From NCBI GenBank assembly GCA_039029535.1, contig JBCCFW010000012.1, positions 19,687 to 83,686 on the forward strand: 64,000 bases of DNA, given 5' to 3'. Shown in pieces: positions 36,434 to 44,483 of the stretch. Source of the stretch: JBCCFW01 sp039029535 (GTDB lineage Bacteria; Acidobacteriota; JBCCFW01). The notes below the pieces were generated by a model. That model ran no database searches and was not told the origin of the DNA. It was given only the letters and a program-made list of their open reading frames with translations. A program made the translations under genes and the position numbers. How positions within the stretch are numbered: the first letter of the stretch is position 1; each line of letters begins with the position of its first letter.

Positions 36434-39400
36434 GTGGCTCGTCCGGCTCCGCTTCGCTCCCACTGCGTCCGCTCCCTCCTCCTCGGCCTCGTGGTGCTCG
36501 CCCCGACGGCGCTGGCCATCCAGCCCGCCGGCGATCTCACGCCCGCCGATCCCGCACCCGGACCACCACCTTTCCTGATCCACCAAGTCGACACCGCCGT
36601 GTCTCAGGCCTGGATGGAGAGCGACGAGGCCTGGAAGGGGCTCGTCGAGGATCTGGGCGGCACCTGGCAAGCGCGGCTCGACCAGCGCACCGGTCGACCG
36701 GCTTCGATCATGGGCTCCGGTCAGCCCTGGCTCCCGGGCCTCGGCAACGACCTGACCTGGGAGGCCCTCGGCTTCCAGCGTGAGCCTGGCGCGGCCAAGC
36801 AGCTCACCGTCGTGGAGACGCGAGCCCGCGAGCTGCTCGACCGTCACCCCGGTCTCTTCGACCTGGCCGCCGCCGGTGCCGACGTGGTGCGCGACGACGA
36901 GCGCTCGGTCGTGCTCGACGACGGTCGCATCGTCTCCCTCCGTCTCCGCGTCGAGCGCGACGGCCTGCCCGTCGACGACAGCTGGCTCGAGTTCCGCCTG
37001 AGCCACGGCAACCTGGTCCAGCTCGCCAGCTCTCACCTCTCCGACAACCTCGCGGTCGCTCCGACCACCGTGACCTTCGGTCAGGAAGAAGCTCATGAGC
37101 GCTTCCTCACCGAGCTGGCCGAGTCGCTTCAGGTGAAGCGTGACGAGCTCAAGATCCGACTCGAGCATCGCGAGCCTCGACTGTCCCTGCGACCCTGGGC
37201 CGGTCCCTCCGGCAAGGGCGAGCTCGGCTATCGACTGACCTGGCGCTTCGGCGTGCGTCTCCAGGGCGAGCACCCGTCCTGGATGGGCTGGGTCGACGCG
37301 GTCACCGGCGCCGTCTTCGTCCTCCACGACGAGAACACCTATCAGTGCTCCGCGCCGGCCACTCCCCGCGGTCGCGTGGTGGGCGGCGTCTTCGTCGGTC
37401 CCATCGAGGAGGTTCCCGAGGTCGTCCGCGGCATGCCCTTCGCTCGCGTCGTGAACGGCGCCACCGTCGAGGCCGACCCCAACGGGAGCTACGACTACAC
37501 CCCGGGTCAGCCGGCGACGACCGAGCTCGACGGTCGCTACTTCTCGATGAACTGCGTGGGCTGCACGAACCCCACGAACCCCAACGTCACGAACCCGACG
37601 AGCGGCACGCTCGACCTCGGCTTCGGCGGCGCGGACGAGGTCGGCAACGGCTTCTCGACCCCGGCCGACCGCAACTGCTTCTTCCACCTTCAGCGCGTGC
37701 GGCTGCTGGCCGGCAAGCACCTCGACGGCGCGAGCACGATGGGCTACGTCGATCTCGACATCCCCAGCAACGTGAACATCGCGGACTCGTGCAACGCCTT
37801 CTACACGCCCGGCACGCCCACGGTGAACTTCTTCCGCTCCAACGCCACCTGCAACAACACCGGCCTGATCGCCGACGTCATGCAGCACGAGTGGGGCCAC
37901 GGTCTCGACGAGCACACCGGCTGGGCCGGTGACGGCGCCCGTGGTGAGGGCGTCTCGGACATTTGCGGCTGGCTCTCCACTCAGGACTCCGCCCTGGCGC
38001 GCTACTTCTTCGTCGGCAATGGCAACGGTCTCCGCGAAGCGGACGAGGACATCGCCGGTCTCATCACCGTGTCCAACATCGACATGTTCTGCGGCGGCGG
38101 TCCCGGACCTCTCGGCTACGGCGTGCACTGCGAGGGTCAGATCATCTCCCAGACCTTCTGGCGGATGACCCGCCTCCTGCGTCAGGCCGCGGTGGACGCC
38201 GGGGGAACCGAGGCTGCTGGTTGGCAGCAGGCCGAGCGACTGTTCTTCCTCTCGATGCCGCTCTCCAACACTTACCTGCCCGATCAGCCCGGCTCGACCT
38301 ACGACGCCGTGGTCCTCGTCGACGACGACGACGGCGACCTGACCAACGGCACGCCCAACGGCGAGTGGATCGACGACGCCTTCCTCGCGCACGAGATCGC
38401 CAGCACGCCGCAGGCCGGTGACTCCGCCGACTGCACGCCGCCGGCGTCGCCGATGATCACCCTGACGCCGCTCGAGCACCCCGGCAGCGGGCTCGACCAG
38501 GTGCAGGTCACCTGGACGCCGGTTGCCGGCGCGACGGAGTACGCCGTCTACCGCAACGACGACGACACGGGCGCCGGCGCCGACATCCCCCTGGCCACGG
38601 TGCTGCCGCCGACCACGACGGTCTTCGACGACAACGTCCTCGACGGGGAGACCTATCGCTACCGTGTCTCGGTCTTCACCGCCGACGGCTGCTTCAACAT
38701 CGACGAGAACCAGGAGGAGATCACCATCGGTCAGCGAGCGCGCTTCGCCCTCGACGGCTGGGTGATCGACGACTTCGAGTTCGGCAACGCCAACGGTCAG
38801 CCCGACGTCGGCGAGCGCTTCCGCATCCCGCTCTCCGTCCTCAACGAGAGCGGCTTCGACGTGACGAACGTCCAGGTCGACCTCAGCTCGACGACGCCGG
38901 GCGTGAACGTGCTCATCAGCGGTCAGACCCTCGGTGACATGACCGCGGACGAGGTTCGGATGACCGCCGCCCCGCACCTCCTCGTCGAGATCGATGCCGG
39001 CTTCACCTGCGACGACCCTCTCGGGCTTGAGGTCTCCGTCGAGGCGACCGAGGGCTGCTGGGCGACCGACCTCGGCCTCACCGCCGGCTGCGCCGTGCCC
39101 GATCCGCGTCCGCGGTTGGTCTACGAGGACGTCATCGTCGGTGACAGCCCGGCCTTCGGCGGCAGCGGCAACGCCGACGGCATCGTCGATCCCGGCGAGA
39201 TCATCCGCCTGCCCGTCGACCTCACCAACGTCGGCAACCGGGGCGCCACCGCCGTGCGTGGCTCCATGCGGCTGACCGGTGGCCCTCCGGGCACGCGCGT
39301 CGGCGACCCCACCGACACCTGGGCCAACATCGCGGTCGGTGCCACCGAGCGCACCGGGCTCGACACCCCGCCGCACTTCGCGCTGGTCGTGCCCGACGAC

Positions 39401-41269
39401 GCACCCTGCGGCTCGATCATCGGCCTGGAGCTGACCGTCGACTACGAGGGTCCGACGGGGGTCTATCAGCTCACGCAGATCATCCTGTTCAACGTCGGTC
39501 AGCTCGTGGACGTCGTGCTCTACCAGCTCGGCTTCGAGGGGGCGGGTGACGCCGGCTGGATCCACGGCACCGACCGCGGTCCCGACGACTGGGAGCGCGG
39601 CACGCCCGACGGCACCGGGACCGATCCGAACATGGCAGCCAGCGGCGCCAACTGCTGGGGCAACGACCACGGTGGCAACTACCCACGCAACGCGACGAAC
39701 TGGCTGTCGAGCCCCGGCATCGACACGACCGGTGCCACGGGGGTCATGCTCTCCTACCAGCGCTGGCTCACCGTGGAGGACGGCGTCTACGACCAGGCGC
39801 GGGTCATCGTGGAGAGCACCGAGATCTGGGCGAACCCCGTCGGCGGTGGTGCCGACCACCTCCTGGACGACTCCTGGCGTCTCGTCGAGCACGACATCTC
39901 GGCGGTGGCCGACGACAACCCGAGCGTCACGATCATCTTCGAGCTCGAGACCGACGGTGGTCTTCAGTTCGGCGGCTGGAACGTCGACGACCTGACCGTC
40001 TTCTATCGCGAGTGGCAGTGCTCGGCGGTCCCGCCGCCGGCAACCGAGACGCTCTGCGACGACGGTGTCGACGACGACATGGACGGTGCCGTCGACTGCG
40101 ACGATCCCGACTGCGCGCTGTCCTGCCCCGAGGCCGACTGCTTCGACGGAGTCGACAACGACGGCGACGGCCGGGCGGACTGCGAGGACCTCGATTGCGC
40201 CGACGAGTGCGTCGAGATGGACTGCTCCGACGGCGTCGACGAGGACATGGACGGAGACACCGACTGTGCCGACGACGACTGCTGGCTCTCCTGTCCGGAA
40301 GGCGAGTGCGACGACGGCATCGACAACGACGCCGACGGTGACGTCGACTGCGCCGACGACGACTGCTGGCTCTCGTGCCCCGAGGGTGAGTGCGACGACG
40401 GCCTGGACAACGACATGGACGGCGCCGTCGATTGCGACGACTCCGACTGCTGGCTGTCCTGCCCCGAGGGCGAGTGCGACGACGGGATGGACAACGACAT
40501 GGACGGCGCCGTCGACTGCGACGACCCGGACTGCGCCCTGTCCTGTCCCGAGGCCGACTGCGCCGACGGCGTGGACGACGATGGCGACGGCGCGACCGAC
40601 TGCGCGGATCCCGACTGCTGGCTCTCGTGTCCCGAGGGCGAGTGTGACGACGGGATGGACAACGACGGTGACGGCGACGTCGACTGTGCCGACGAAGACT
40701 GCGCGCTGTCCTGTCCCGAGGACGACTGCGCCGACGGGATGGACGACGACGGCGACGGCGCGATCGACTGTGCCGACCCCGACTGCTGGCCGGTCTGCCC
40801 CGAGGGTGAGTGCGACGACGGCATCGACAACGACGGCGATGGTGACGCGGACTGTGCCGACGCCGACTGTGCGGGCAGCCCGAGCTGCGAGGCCGGCAAC
40901 TGCGATGACGGCGTCGACAACGACGGCGACGGTGACGACGACTGCTACGACACCGACTGTCTCGGTGATGCGGCCTGTGCCGAGCTCCTGGCGGTGAACC
41001 GTCAGTTGGTCATCGGGCTCGGCGGCCTGACGCCCTTGCTCCGAGACATCAACGAGCCGGGCTGCACGGCGGCGCCGCGCTTCACGCTCTGCACGAACGG
41101 ACCCGACGACGCCCTGGTGGCCGGCTCCCTCGACGCCGGCATCCGGCTGGTGGACGAGCGGCTCACTCCAGCGGGTCCCCGTCGGCTGTGGCTCTACCAG
41201 CACTCGGAGCCGGGATCCCGGCTGCGCGTCCACAAGGACGGCGACGACCTGATCGTCATCGCCGACTGA
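36434..41269 (+). CDS. Secreted M36-like metalloprotease with FTP propeptide and 11 Cys/Asp repeats
   Basis: GTG 36434 starts a 1611-residue protein with a signal peptide (LLLGLVVLAPTALA). Residues 110-280 resemble the FTP/PepSY propeptide of fungalysin and thermolysin relatives. The catalytic domain has HEWGH at 485-489 and the third zinc ligand Glu505 in GEGVSD. After it come a fibronectin-III-like domain (VTWTPVAGATEYAVYR), two CARDB-like domains and a MAM-like segment (LSSPGIDTTGATGVMLSYQ). Then there are eleven 28-residue repeats of the form CDDGxDNDxDGxxDCxDxDC (bases 40055-40978) and a C-terminal module shared with the 26999-30088 protein. The acidic repeats resemble calcium-binding, disulphide-linked units. 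The product should be exported and cleaved to an active extracellular protease. Confidence 0.9.
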   Translation: MARPAPLRSHCVRSLLLGLVVLAPTALAIQPAGDLTPADPAPGPPPFLIHQVDTAVSQAWMESDEAWKGLVEDLGGTWQARLDQRTGRPASIMGSGQPWLPGLGNDLTWEALGFQREPGAAKQLTVVETRARELLDRHPGLFDLAAAGADVVRDDERSVVLDDGRIVSLRLRVERDGLPVDDSWLEFRLSHGNLVQLASSHLSDNLAVAPTTVTFGQEEAHERFLTELAESLQVKRDELKIRLEHREPRLSLRPWAGPSGKGELGYRLTWRFGVRLQGEHPSWMGWVDAVTGAVFVLHDENTYQCSAPATPRGRVVGGVFVGPIEEVPEVVRGMPFARVVNGATVEADPNGSYDYTPGQPATTELDGRYFSMNCVGCTNPTNPNVTNPTSGTLDLGFGGADEVGNGFSTPADRNCFFHLQRVRLLAGKHLDGASTMGYVDLDIPSNVNIADSCNAFYTPGTPTVNFFRSNATCNNTGLIADVMQHEWGHGLDEHTGWAGDGARGEGVSDICGWLSTQDSALARYFFVGNGNGLREADEDIAGLITVSNIDMFCGGGPGPLGYGVHCEGQIISQTFWRMTRLLRQAAVDAGGTEAAGWQQAERLFFLSMPLSNTYLPDQPGSTYDAVVLVDDDDGDLTNGTPNGEWIDDAFLAHEIASTPQAGDSADCTPPASPMITLTPLEHPGSGLDQVQVTWTPVAGATEYAVYRNDDDTGAGADIPLATVLPPTTTVFDDNVLDGETYRYRVSVFTADGCFNIDENQEEITIGQRARFALDGWVIDDFEFGNANGQPDVGERFRIPLSVLNESGFDVTNVQVDLSSTTPGVNVLISGQTLGDMTADEVRMTAAPHLLVEIDAGFTCDDPLGLEVSVEATEGCWATDLGLTAGCAVPDPRPRLVYEDVIVGDSPAFGGSGNADGIVDPGEIIRLPVDLTNVGNRGATAVRGSMRLTGGPPGTRVGDPTDTWANIAVGATERTGLDTPPHFALVVPDDAPCGSIIGLELTVDYEGPTGVYQLTQIILFNVGQLVDVVLYQLGFEGAGDAGWIHGTDRGPDDWERGTPDGTGTDPNMAASGANCWGNDHGGNYPRNATNWLSSPGIDTTGATGVMLSYQRWLTVEDGVYDQARVIVESTEIWANPVGGGADHLLDDSWRLVEHDISAVADDNPSVTIIFELETDGGLQFGGWNVDDLTVFYREWQCSAVPPPATETLCDDGVDDDMDGAVDCDDPDCALSCPEADCFDGVDNDGDGRADCEDLDCADECVEMDCSDGVDEDMDGDTDCADDDCWLSCPEGECDDGIDNDADGDVDCADDDCWLSCPEGECDDGLDNDMDGAVDCDDSDCWLSCPEGECDDGMDNDMDGAVDCDDPDCALSCPEADCADGVDDDGDGATDCADPDCWLSCPEGECDDGMDNDGDGDVDCADEDCALSCPEDDCADGMDDDGDGAIDCADPDCWPVCPEGECDDGIDNDGDGDADCADADCAGSPSCEAGNCDDGVDNDGDGDDDCYDTDCLGDAACAELLAVNRQLVIGLGGLTPLLRDINEPGCTAAPRFTLCTNGPDDALVAGSLDAGIRLVDERLTPAGPRRLWLYQHSEPGSRLRVHKDGDDLIVIAD
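40055..40978 (+). repeat. Eleven tandem 84-base repeats coding Cys/Asp-rich units
   Basis: Within the protease gene, an 84-base unit is repeated eleven times and encodes 28 residues: C-x-DG(V/I/M)D-(N/D)D-x-DG-x-x-DC-x-D-x-DC followed by LSCPE(G/A)(E/D). The middle copies (3 to 9) are most alike in DNA, suggesting recent expansion or gene conversion; the last two depart from the pattern. This is coding sequence and also a likely site of copy-number change. Confidence 0.9.
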
Positions 41270-41306
41270 GCCGGGCGCTCTCAGGCCCCGAGGTCACCGG
41301 TCGATA

Positions 41307-41348
41307 GACCTCCCGTCACGGCGACGTGCGTCGACGTCGCGGGAGGTC
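41307..41348 (+). promoter_or_regulatory. Hairpin sequestering the ribosome binding site of carbonic anhydrase
   Basis: GACCTCCCG (41307-41315) pairs with CGGGAGGTC (41340-41348). Inside, CGACGT (41322-41327) pairs with ACGTCG (41334-41339), giving 15 pairs with one 6-base bulge. The right arm contains GGGAGG, the Shine-Dalgarno sequence of the carbonic anhydrase gene, whose ATG is at 41354. Folded, the hairpin would hide the ribosome binding site. It also lies 37 bases after the protease stop and could double as a terminator, though there is no T-run. Confidence 0.55.
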
Positions 41349-41353
41349 CGCCC

Positions 41354-42226
41354 ATGATCCTGAGAGCTGCCGTCATCACGAGTCTCACCTGCCTGCTCGC
41401 TGCTCCTCCGGTGGGGGCCGGCGGCAAGTCCCGCTCCCGTGCTCAGGGCGCTCACGCCGAGCACGGTCATGGGCATCAGGGGTCACACGACCACGCTCAG
41501 GGCGACTCCCACCATCGACATGGCCACCAGGGCGGGAAGCACGCCTGGGGTTACGAGGGGGCGGCCGGTCCGCAGAACTGGGGTTCGCTCTCGCACGACT
41601 ACGAGCGCTGCTCGTGGGGGACGCAGCAGTCGCCCATCGACATCAAGACCCGGGCGGCGGGTCGTTCGAGCTGGGTGGGCCCGGTGCGCTTCGCCTATCG
41701 GGACGGAGCGCTGGAGGTGCTGAACAACGGTCACACCATCCAGGTGGCCTCGGAGGGGAGCAGCTACGCGGTGCTCGGCGGTCGGCGCTACGAGCTCGTG
41801 CAGTTCCACTTCCACAGCCCCAGCGAGCACACCGTCGATGGCGCGAGCTTCGAGATGGAGGCGCACTTCGTGCACCGCGATCACCAGGGACAGCTCGCGG
41901 TGGTGGCCGTTCTCTTGACCCGGGGTGCTTTCAATCCGGCGCTTCAGGTGGTCTGGGACCACATGCCCCGCCACGCGAACGAGAGAGTCGCGGAGCCGGT
42001 CGGCTTCAACGCGACCTCGTTGCTCCCACCCAGCCGAGAGGCCTGGCACTTCCCGGGCTCGCTGACCACGCCGCCGTGTTCAGAGGGCGTGTCGTGGTAT
42101 GTCTTGAAGGAGCCGGTGGAGGTGTCGCGTGCGCAGATCGCCGCGTTCCGCCGGGTCATGCCACCGAATGCCCGGCCGGTGCAGCCCCTCCACGGTCGAC
42201 AGGTGGTGACCTCGAGCTGGCAGTAG
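41354..42226 (+). CDS. Alpha-carbonic anhydrase, secreted, with His-rich N-terminus
   Basis: The 290-residue enzyme has a signal peptide (residues 1-22) and then a tail with 11 His between 34 and 63. The alpha-class fold follows with all key residues: proton-shuttle His127 in NNGHTIQV, zinc ligands His152, His154 (QFHFHSPSEH) and His171 (MEAHFVH), the active-site TTPPC motif, and Cys in ERCSWG and TTPPCSEG positioned for the disulphide common in bacterial forms. It interconverts carbon dioxide and bicarbonate in the periplasm or outside. The His tail may bind zinc or other metals, as in zinc-scavenging proteins. A hairpin covers its ribosome binding site. Its 3' end overlaps a small gene on the other strand. 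Confidence 0.95.
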   Translation: MILRAAVITSLTCLLAAPPVGAGGKSRSRAQGAHAEHGHGHQGSHDHAQGDSHHRHGHQGGKHAWGYEGAAGPQNWGSLSHDYERCSWGTQQSPIDIKTRAAGRSSWVGPVRFAYRDGALEVLNNGHTIQVASEGSSYAVLGGRRYELVQFHFHSPSEHTVDGASFEMEAHFVHRDHQGQLAVVAVLLTRGAFNPALQVVWDHMPRHANERVAEPVGFNATSLLPPSREAWHFPGSLTTPPCSEGVSWYVLKEPVEVSRAQIAAFRRVMPPNARPVQPLHGRQVVTSSWQ

Positions 42227-42433
42227 GCTCAGGTCGAGAGCTCGAGTAGAGCGAGAGTCGGAGCGGATGGCGGCGACGGCGTTCATGTGGTTCTGGAGCC
42301 AGTTGAGACGCTCGGTCGGCGTCAGGGTCAGGAACCAGCGGATGAGCGTCAGGTCCGTGCCGTCGTCCGCGAAGACCGGCGGCTCCTCGACGTCCTTCCG
42401 ACGCTCGATCTTGCTCACGTTCTCGTCAGACAT
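42080..42433 (-). CDS. Small hypothetical protein translationally coupled to the FemAB-like gene
   Basis: The ATG at 42433 overlaps the stop of the FemAB-like gene (ATGTCTGA), a clear coupling signal. The first 60 residues (DLTLIRWFLTLTPTERLNWL and following) match a small family of unknown function that I recall as ending soon after this segment. The last 50 residues are read antisense to the end of the carbonic anhydrase gene and look unrelated, so the natural stop has probably been lost or the gene has drifted into its neighbour. The 117-residue length is therefore uncertain at the C-terminus. No function can be given. Confidence 0.55.
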   Translation of the reverse strand: MSDENVSKIERRKDVEEPPVFADDGTDLTLIRWFLTLTPTERLNWLQNHMNAVAAIRSDSRSTRALDLSLLPARGHHLSTVEGLHRPGIRWHDPAERGDLRTRHLHRLLQDIPRHAL

Positions 42434-43589
42434 CCGCGCACTCTAGTCCGTCGGATGGTCGCAGGGGGCACTCCTCCCGCGCCGTCTCGAGGTCCCGGGC
42501 GACAGCCTGTCGTTCCTCGGCGAGGTACTCCGCCAGCACCTCCTGGAAGCGGTCGTCGAAGATGCGATGCGCCGAGTGCGTGGCCATGGGGACGAAGCCG
42601 CGGGCGAACTTGCCGGGCGAGTTTCCGAAGCCCGAGGAGAAGCGTTGCCAGCCCTTCTCGATGAGCACGCGGATCGGCGTGTAGAACGCCAGGTTGAAGT
42701 AGAGGTCGGGCCAGTGACCCCGGCAGCCCCAGTAGCGACCGTGCAGGTTGCCGTCACCCGTCACGCTGAGGCTGCCGCCCACCGCCTCGCCGTCGTGTCG
42801 CGCCAGGCAGAGCAGGAGCCGGTGGCTCCACTCGCCGAACAGGACCTCCCAGGTCTCGCGCTTGAGGTAGTGGCTGCCGGTGCCGTGCTCGCGACAGGTG
42901 ATGGAGTAGAACTCGTACATGAGCTCGAGGTGCTCGGCCTCGATGGCGTCGCCTTCCAGGACCTCGATGGTCAGGCCCTGAGCCTCCACGCTGCGGAGCT
43001 CGCGGCGGATCTTCTTGCGGTGCCGAGCGCGGAAGCAGGCGAGGTAGTCCTCGAAGTCGGACCAGCCGCGGTTCTCGAGGACGAGCTGTGAGCTGAGCCG
43101 ACGCACGTGCCCGAGCTGCTCCAGCGCGCGGGCCTCGTCCTCTTGCAAGAAGAGGTAGTGAACGCCGTTGAGCCCGGCGGCCCGGGTGCTCTCCTCGATG
43201 GTCTCGGCCATGAGGGGAAGGAGGCGCTCACGAGCGACTCCGGGAGCGAAGAGGAAGTGCGGACAGGTGGCCGGCGTGAACGGCACCATCGAGACGGCCT
43301 TGGGGTAGTACGGCACCCCGAGACGCTCGGCGAGCATCCACCACTGATAGTCGTAGATGAACTCGCCCCGGCCGTCGCCCTTGACGTAGAGCGGGCAGGC
43401 CGCGACGACCCGACCGTCCTGGCAGATGACCAGGTGCTGGGGGAGGACCCCGTGGTCGACGGTGGCCGAGGAGGTCTCGAGCGCCCGCAGGTAGACGTGC
43501 TCGAGAAAGGGGGAGCCCCCGCGATCGAGGGCGTCCCACTCGGTCGGATCGACGTTCTCGATCCCGTTGACGAGCTCGGCTTCCAGCAC
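42426..43589 (-). CDS. FemAB/GNAT-like acyltransferase family protein
   Basis: A cytoplasmic protein of about 387 residues of the peptidogalycan/FemAB-like N-acetyltransferase family. It begins with IENVDPTEWDALDRGGSPF, then HLVICQDGRVVAACPLYVK, IYDYQWWMLAERLG, FRARHRKKIRRELRSVEAQG and a C-terminal GRYWGCRG and FNLAFYTPI. Such proteins are two-GNAT-fold enzymes, probably acyl- or aminoacyl-transferring in envelope biogenesis; the substrate is not known. GTG 43589 is used as start because the domain begins there; no good ribosome binding site is seen and the upstream ATG 43682 would overlap the divergent gene. The small gene after it overlaps by eight bases. Confidence 0.85.
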   Translation of the reverse strand: MLEAELVNGIENVDPTEWDALDRGGSPFLEHVYLRALETSSATVDHGVLPQHLVICQDGRVVAACPLYVKGDGRGEFIYDYQWWMLAERLGVPYYPKAVSMVPFTPATCPHFLFAPGVARERLLPLMAETIEESTRAAGLNGVHYLFLQEDEARALEQLGHVRRLSSQLVLENRGWSDFEDYLACFRARHRKKIRRELRSVEAQGLTIEVLEGDAIEAEHLELMYEFYSITCREHGTGSHYLKRETWEVLFGEWSHRLLLCLARHDGEAVGGSLSVTGDGNLHGRYWGCRGHWPDLYFNLAFYTPIRVLIEKGWQRFSSGFGNSPGKFARGFVPMATHSAHRIFDDRFQEVLAEYLAEERQAVARDLETAREECPLRPSDGLECADV

Positions 43590-43669
43590 GAGGAGGAGAG
43601 TGCGCCGGAGACGGCCGGGACGCAAGTGACGACTGCACCTGCGGTAGGATGATGTTGGAGGGAGGAGCC

Positions 43670-44371
43670 GTGGCAACGACACCGCAACCGTACGAGCCGC
43701 CCCAGGCCGATCTGATCGCGCCGCCCCCGGTCATGCCCTCGGCGACCCAGCTGGTTCGCTTCGTCATGATCTCGGCGGCGATCACCGTGGTGGCCAGCCT
43801 GGCCCAGTCGGCCATCGAATTCGTCGCCCTGGCCCTCGGCTGGAACCTCCACGACACGACGGTGGACTTGCCGAGCTTCGCTGCCTTCGCCGCCGTGACG
43901 CTCCTTGCTCTCGCTGCACTGGTGGTCTTGCTCGGGTGGTCGGCTTCCCTGATCGGCTTCCTCTGCTGGATCCATCGGGCCACTCGCATCGCCCGGGCGC
44001 TCAACTCCATGCCGACCACCCTGGATCCGAGCTGGGCCGTGGCCGGGTTCTTCATCCCCTTCCTCAACTTCTACTGGCCCTACTTGGCGGTGAAGGAGCT
44101 TTGGCAGACCAGTGACCCCTCGGCGCCGACGAACTGGAAGGACGCCCCCGTCACTCCGGTCGTCTTCCTCTGGTGGCCGGTCTTTCTCGGTCATGCCTTC
44201 ATCAGCCTCATCGGGCTGATCTGGACGGTCGCCGACTGGCAGGCCGAGTCACCCGCCACCGCTTGGGTGTCGGCTGGACTCAGTGCTCTGATGGCGGTCC
44301 CAGCCGGCTTGTTCTACTGGATCGTCGGCTGCGTCCACGCCCGGCAACGGGCGCGGGGTGCGCCAGCCTGA
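43670..44371 (+). CDS. DUF4328-like membrane protein
   Basis: GTG 43670 has GGAGGGAGGAG directly upstream. The 233-residue protein has a Pro-rich cytoplasmic N-terminus and about five membrane helices. The central segment reads FLCWIHRATRIARALN, then DPSWAVAGFFIPFLNFYWPY and AVKELWQTSDP, the pattern of DUF4328 membrane proteins (WLHRAYRN, PGWAVGWWFIPI, mRELW). Function of the family is unknown. It lies divergent to the FemAB-like gene with 80 bases between starts and before the convergent beta-helix gene. Confidence 0.85.
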   Translation: MATTPQPYEPPQADLIAPPPVMPSATQLVRFVMISAAITVVASLAQSAIEFVALALGWNLHDTTVDLPSFAAFAAVTLLALAALVVLLGWSASLIGFLCWIHRATRIARALNSMPTTLDPSWAVAGFFIPFLNFYWPYLAVKELWQTSDPSAPTNWKDAPVTPVVFLWWPVFLGHAFISLIGLIWTVADWQAESPATAWVSAGLSALMAVPAGLFYWIVGCVHARQRARGAPA

Positions 44372-44483
44372 TCCGCCCCTCACCAGCAGGACCGGGGTCC
44401 GTCGTCGAGAGATTCGGGATTGGAAGTGTCCGGCAGCCGACCCGAAGAGGTCGGCCGCCGGCCGAGACGATGTCAGGTCACCC

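Noticed and set aside
36428..41233. 1601-codon - strand ORF opposite the metalloprotease
   Set aside because: Striking length, but it mirrors the protease and its repeats codon by codon and consists of Val/Gly/Asp/Ala filler without signal or domain.
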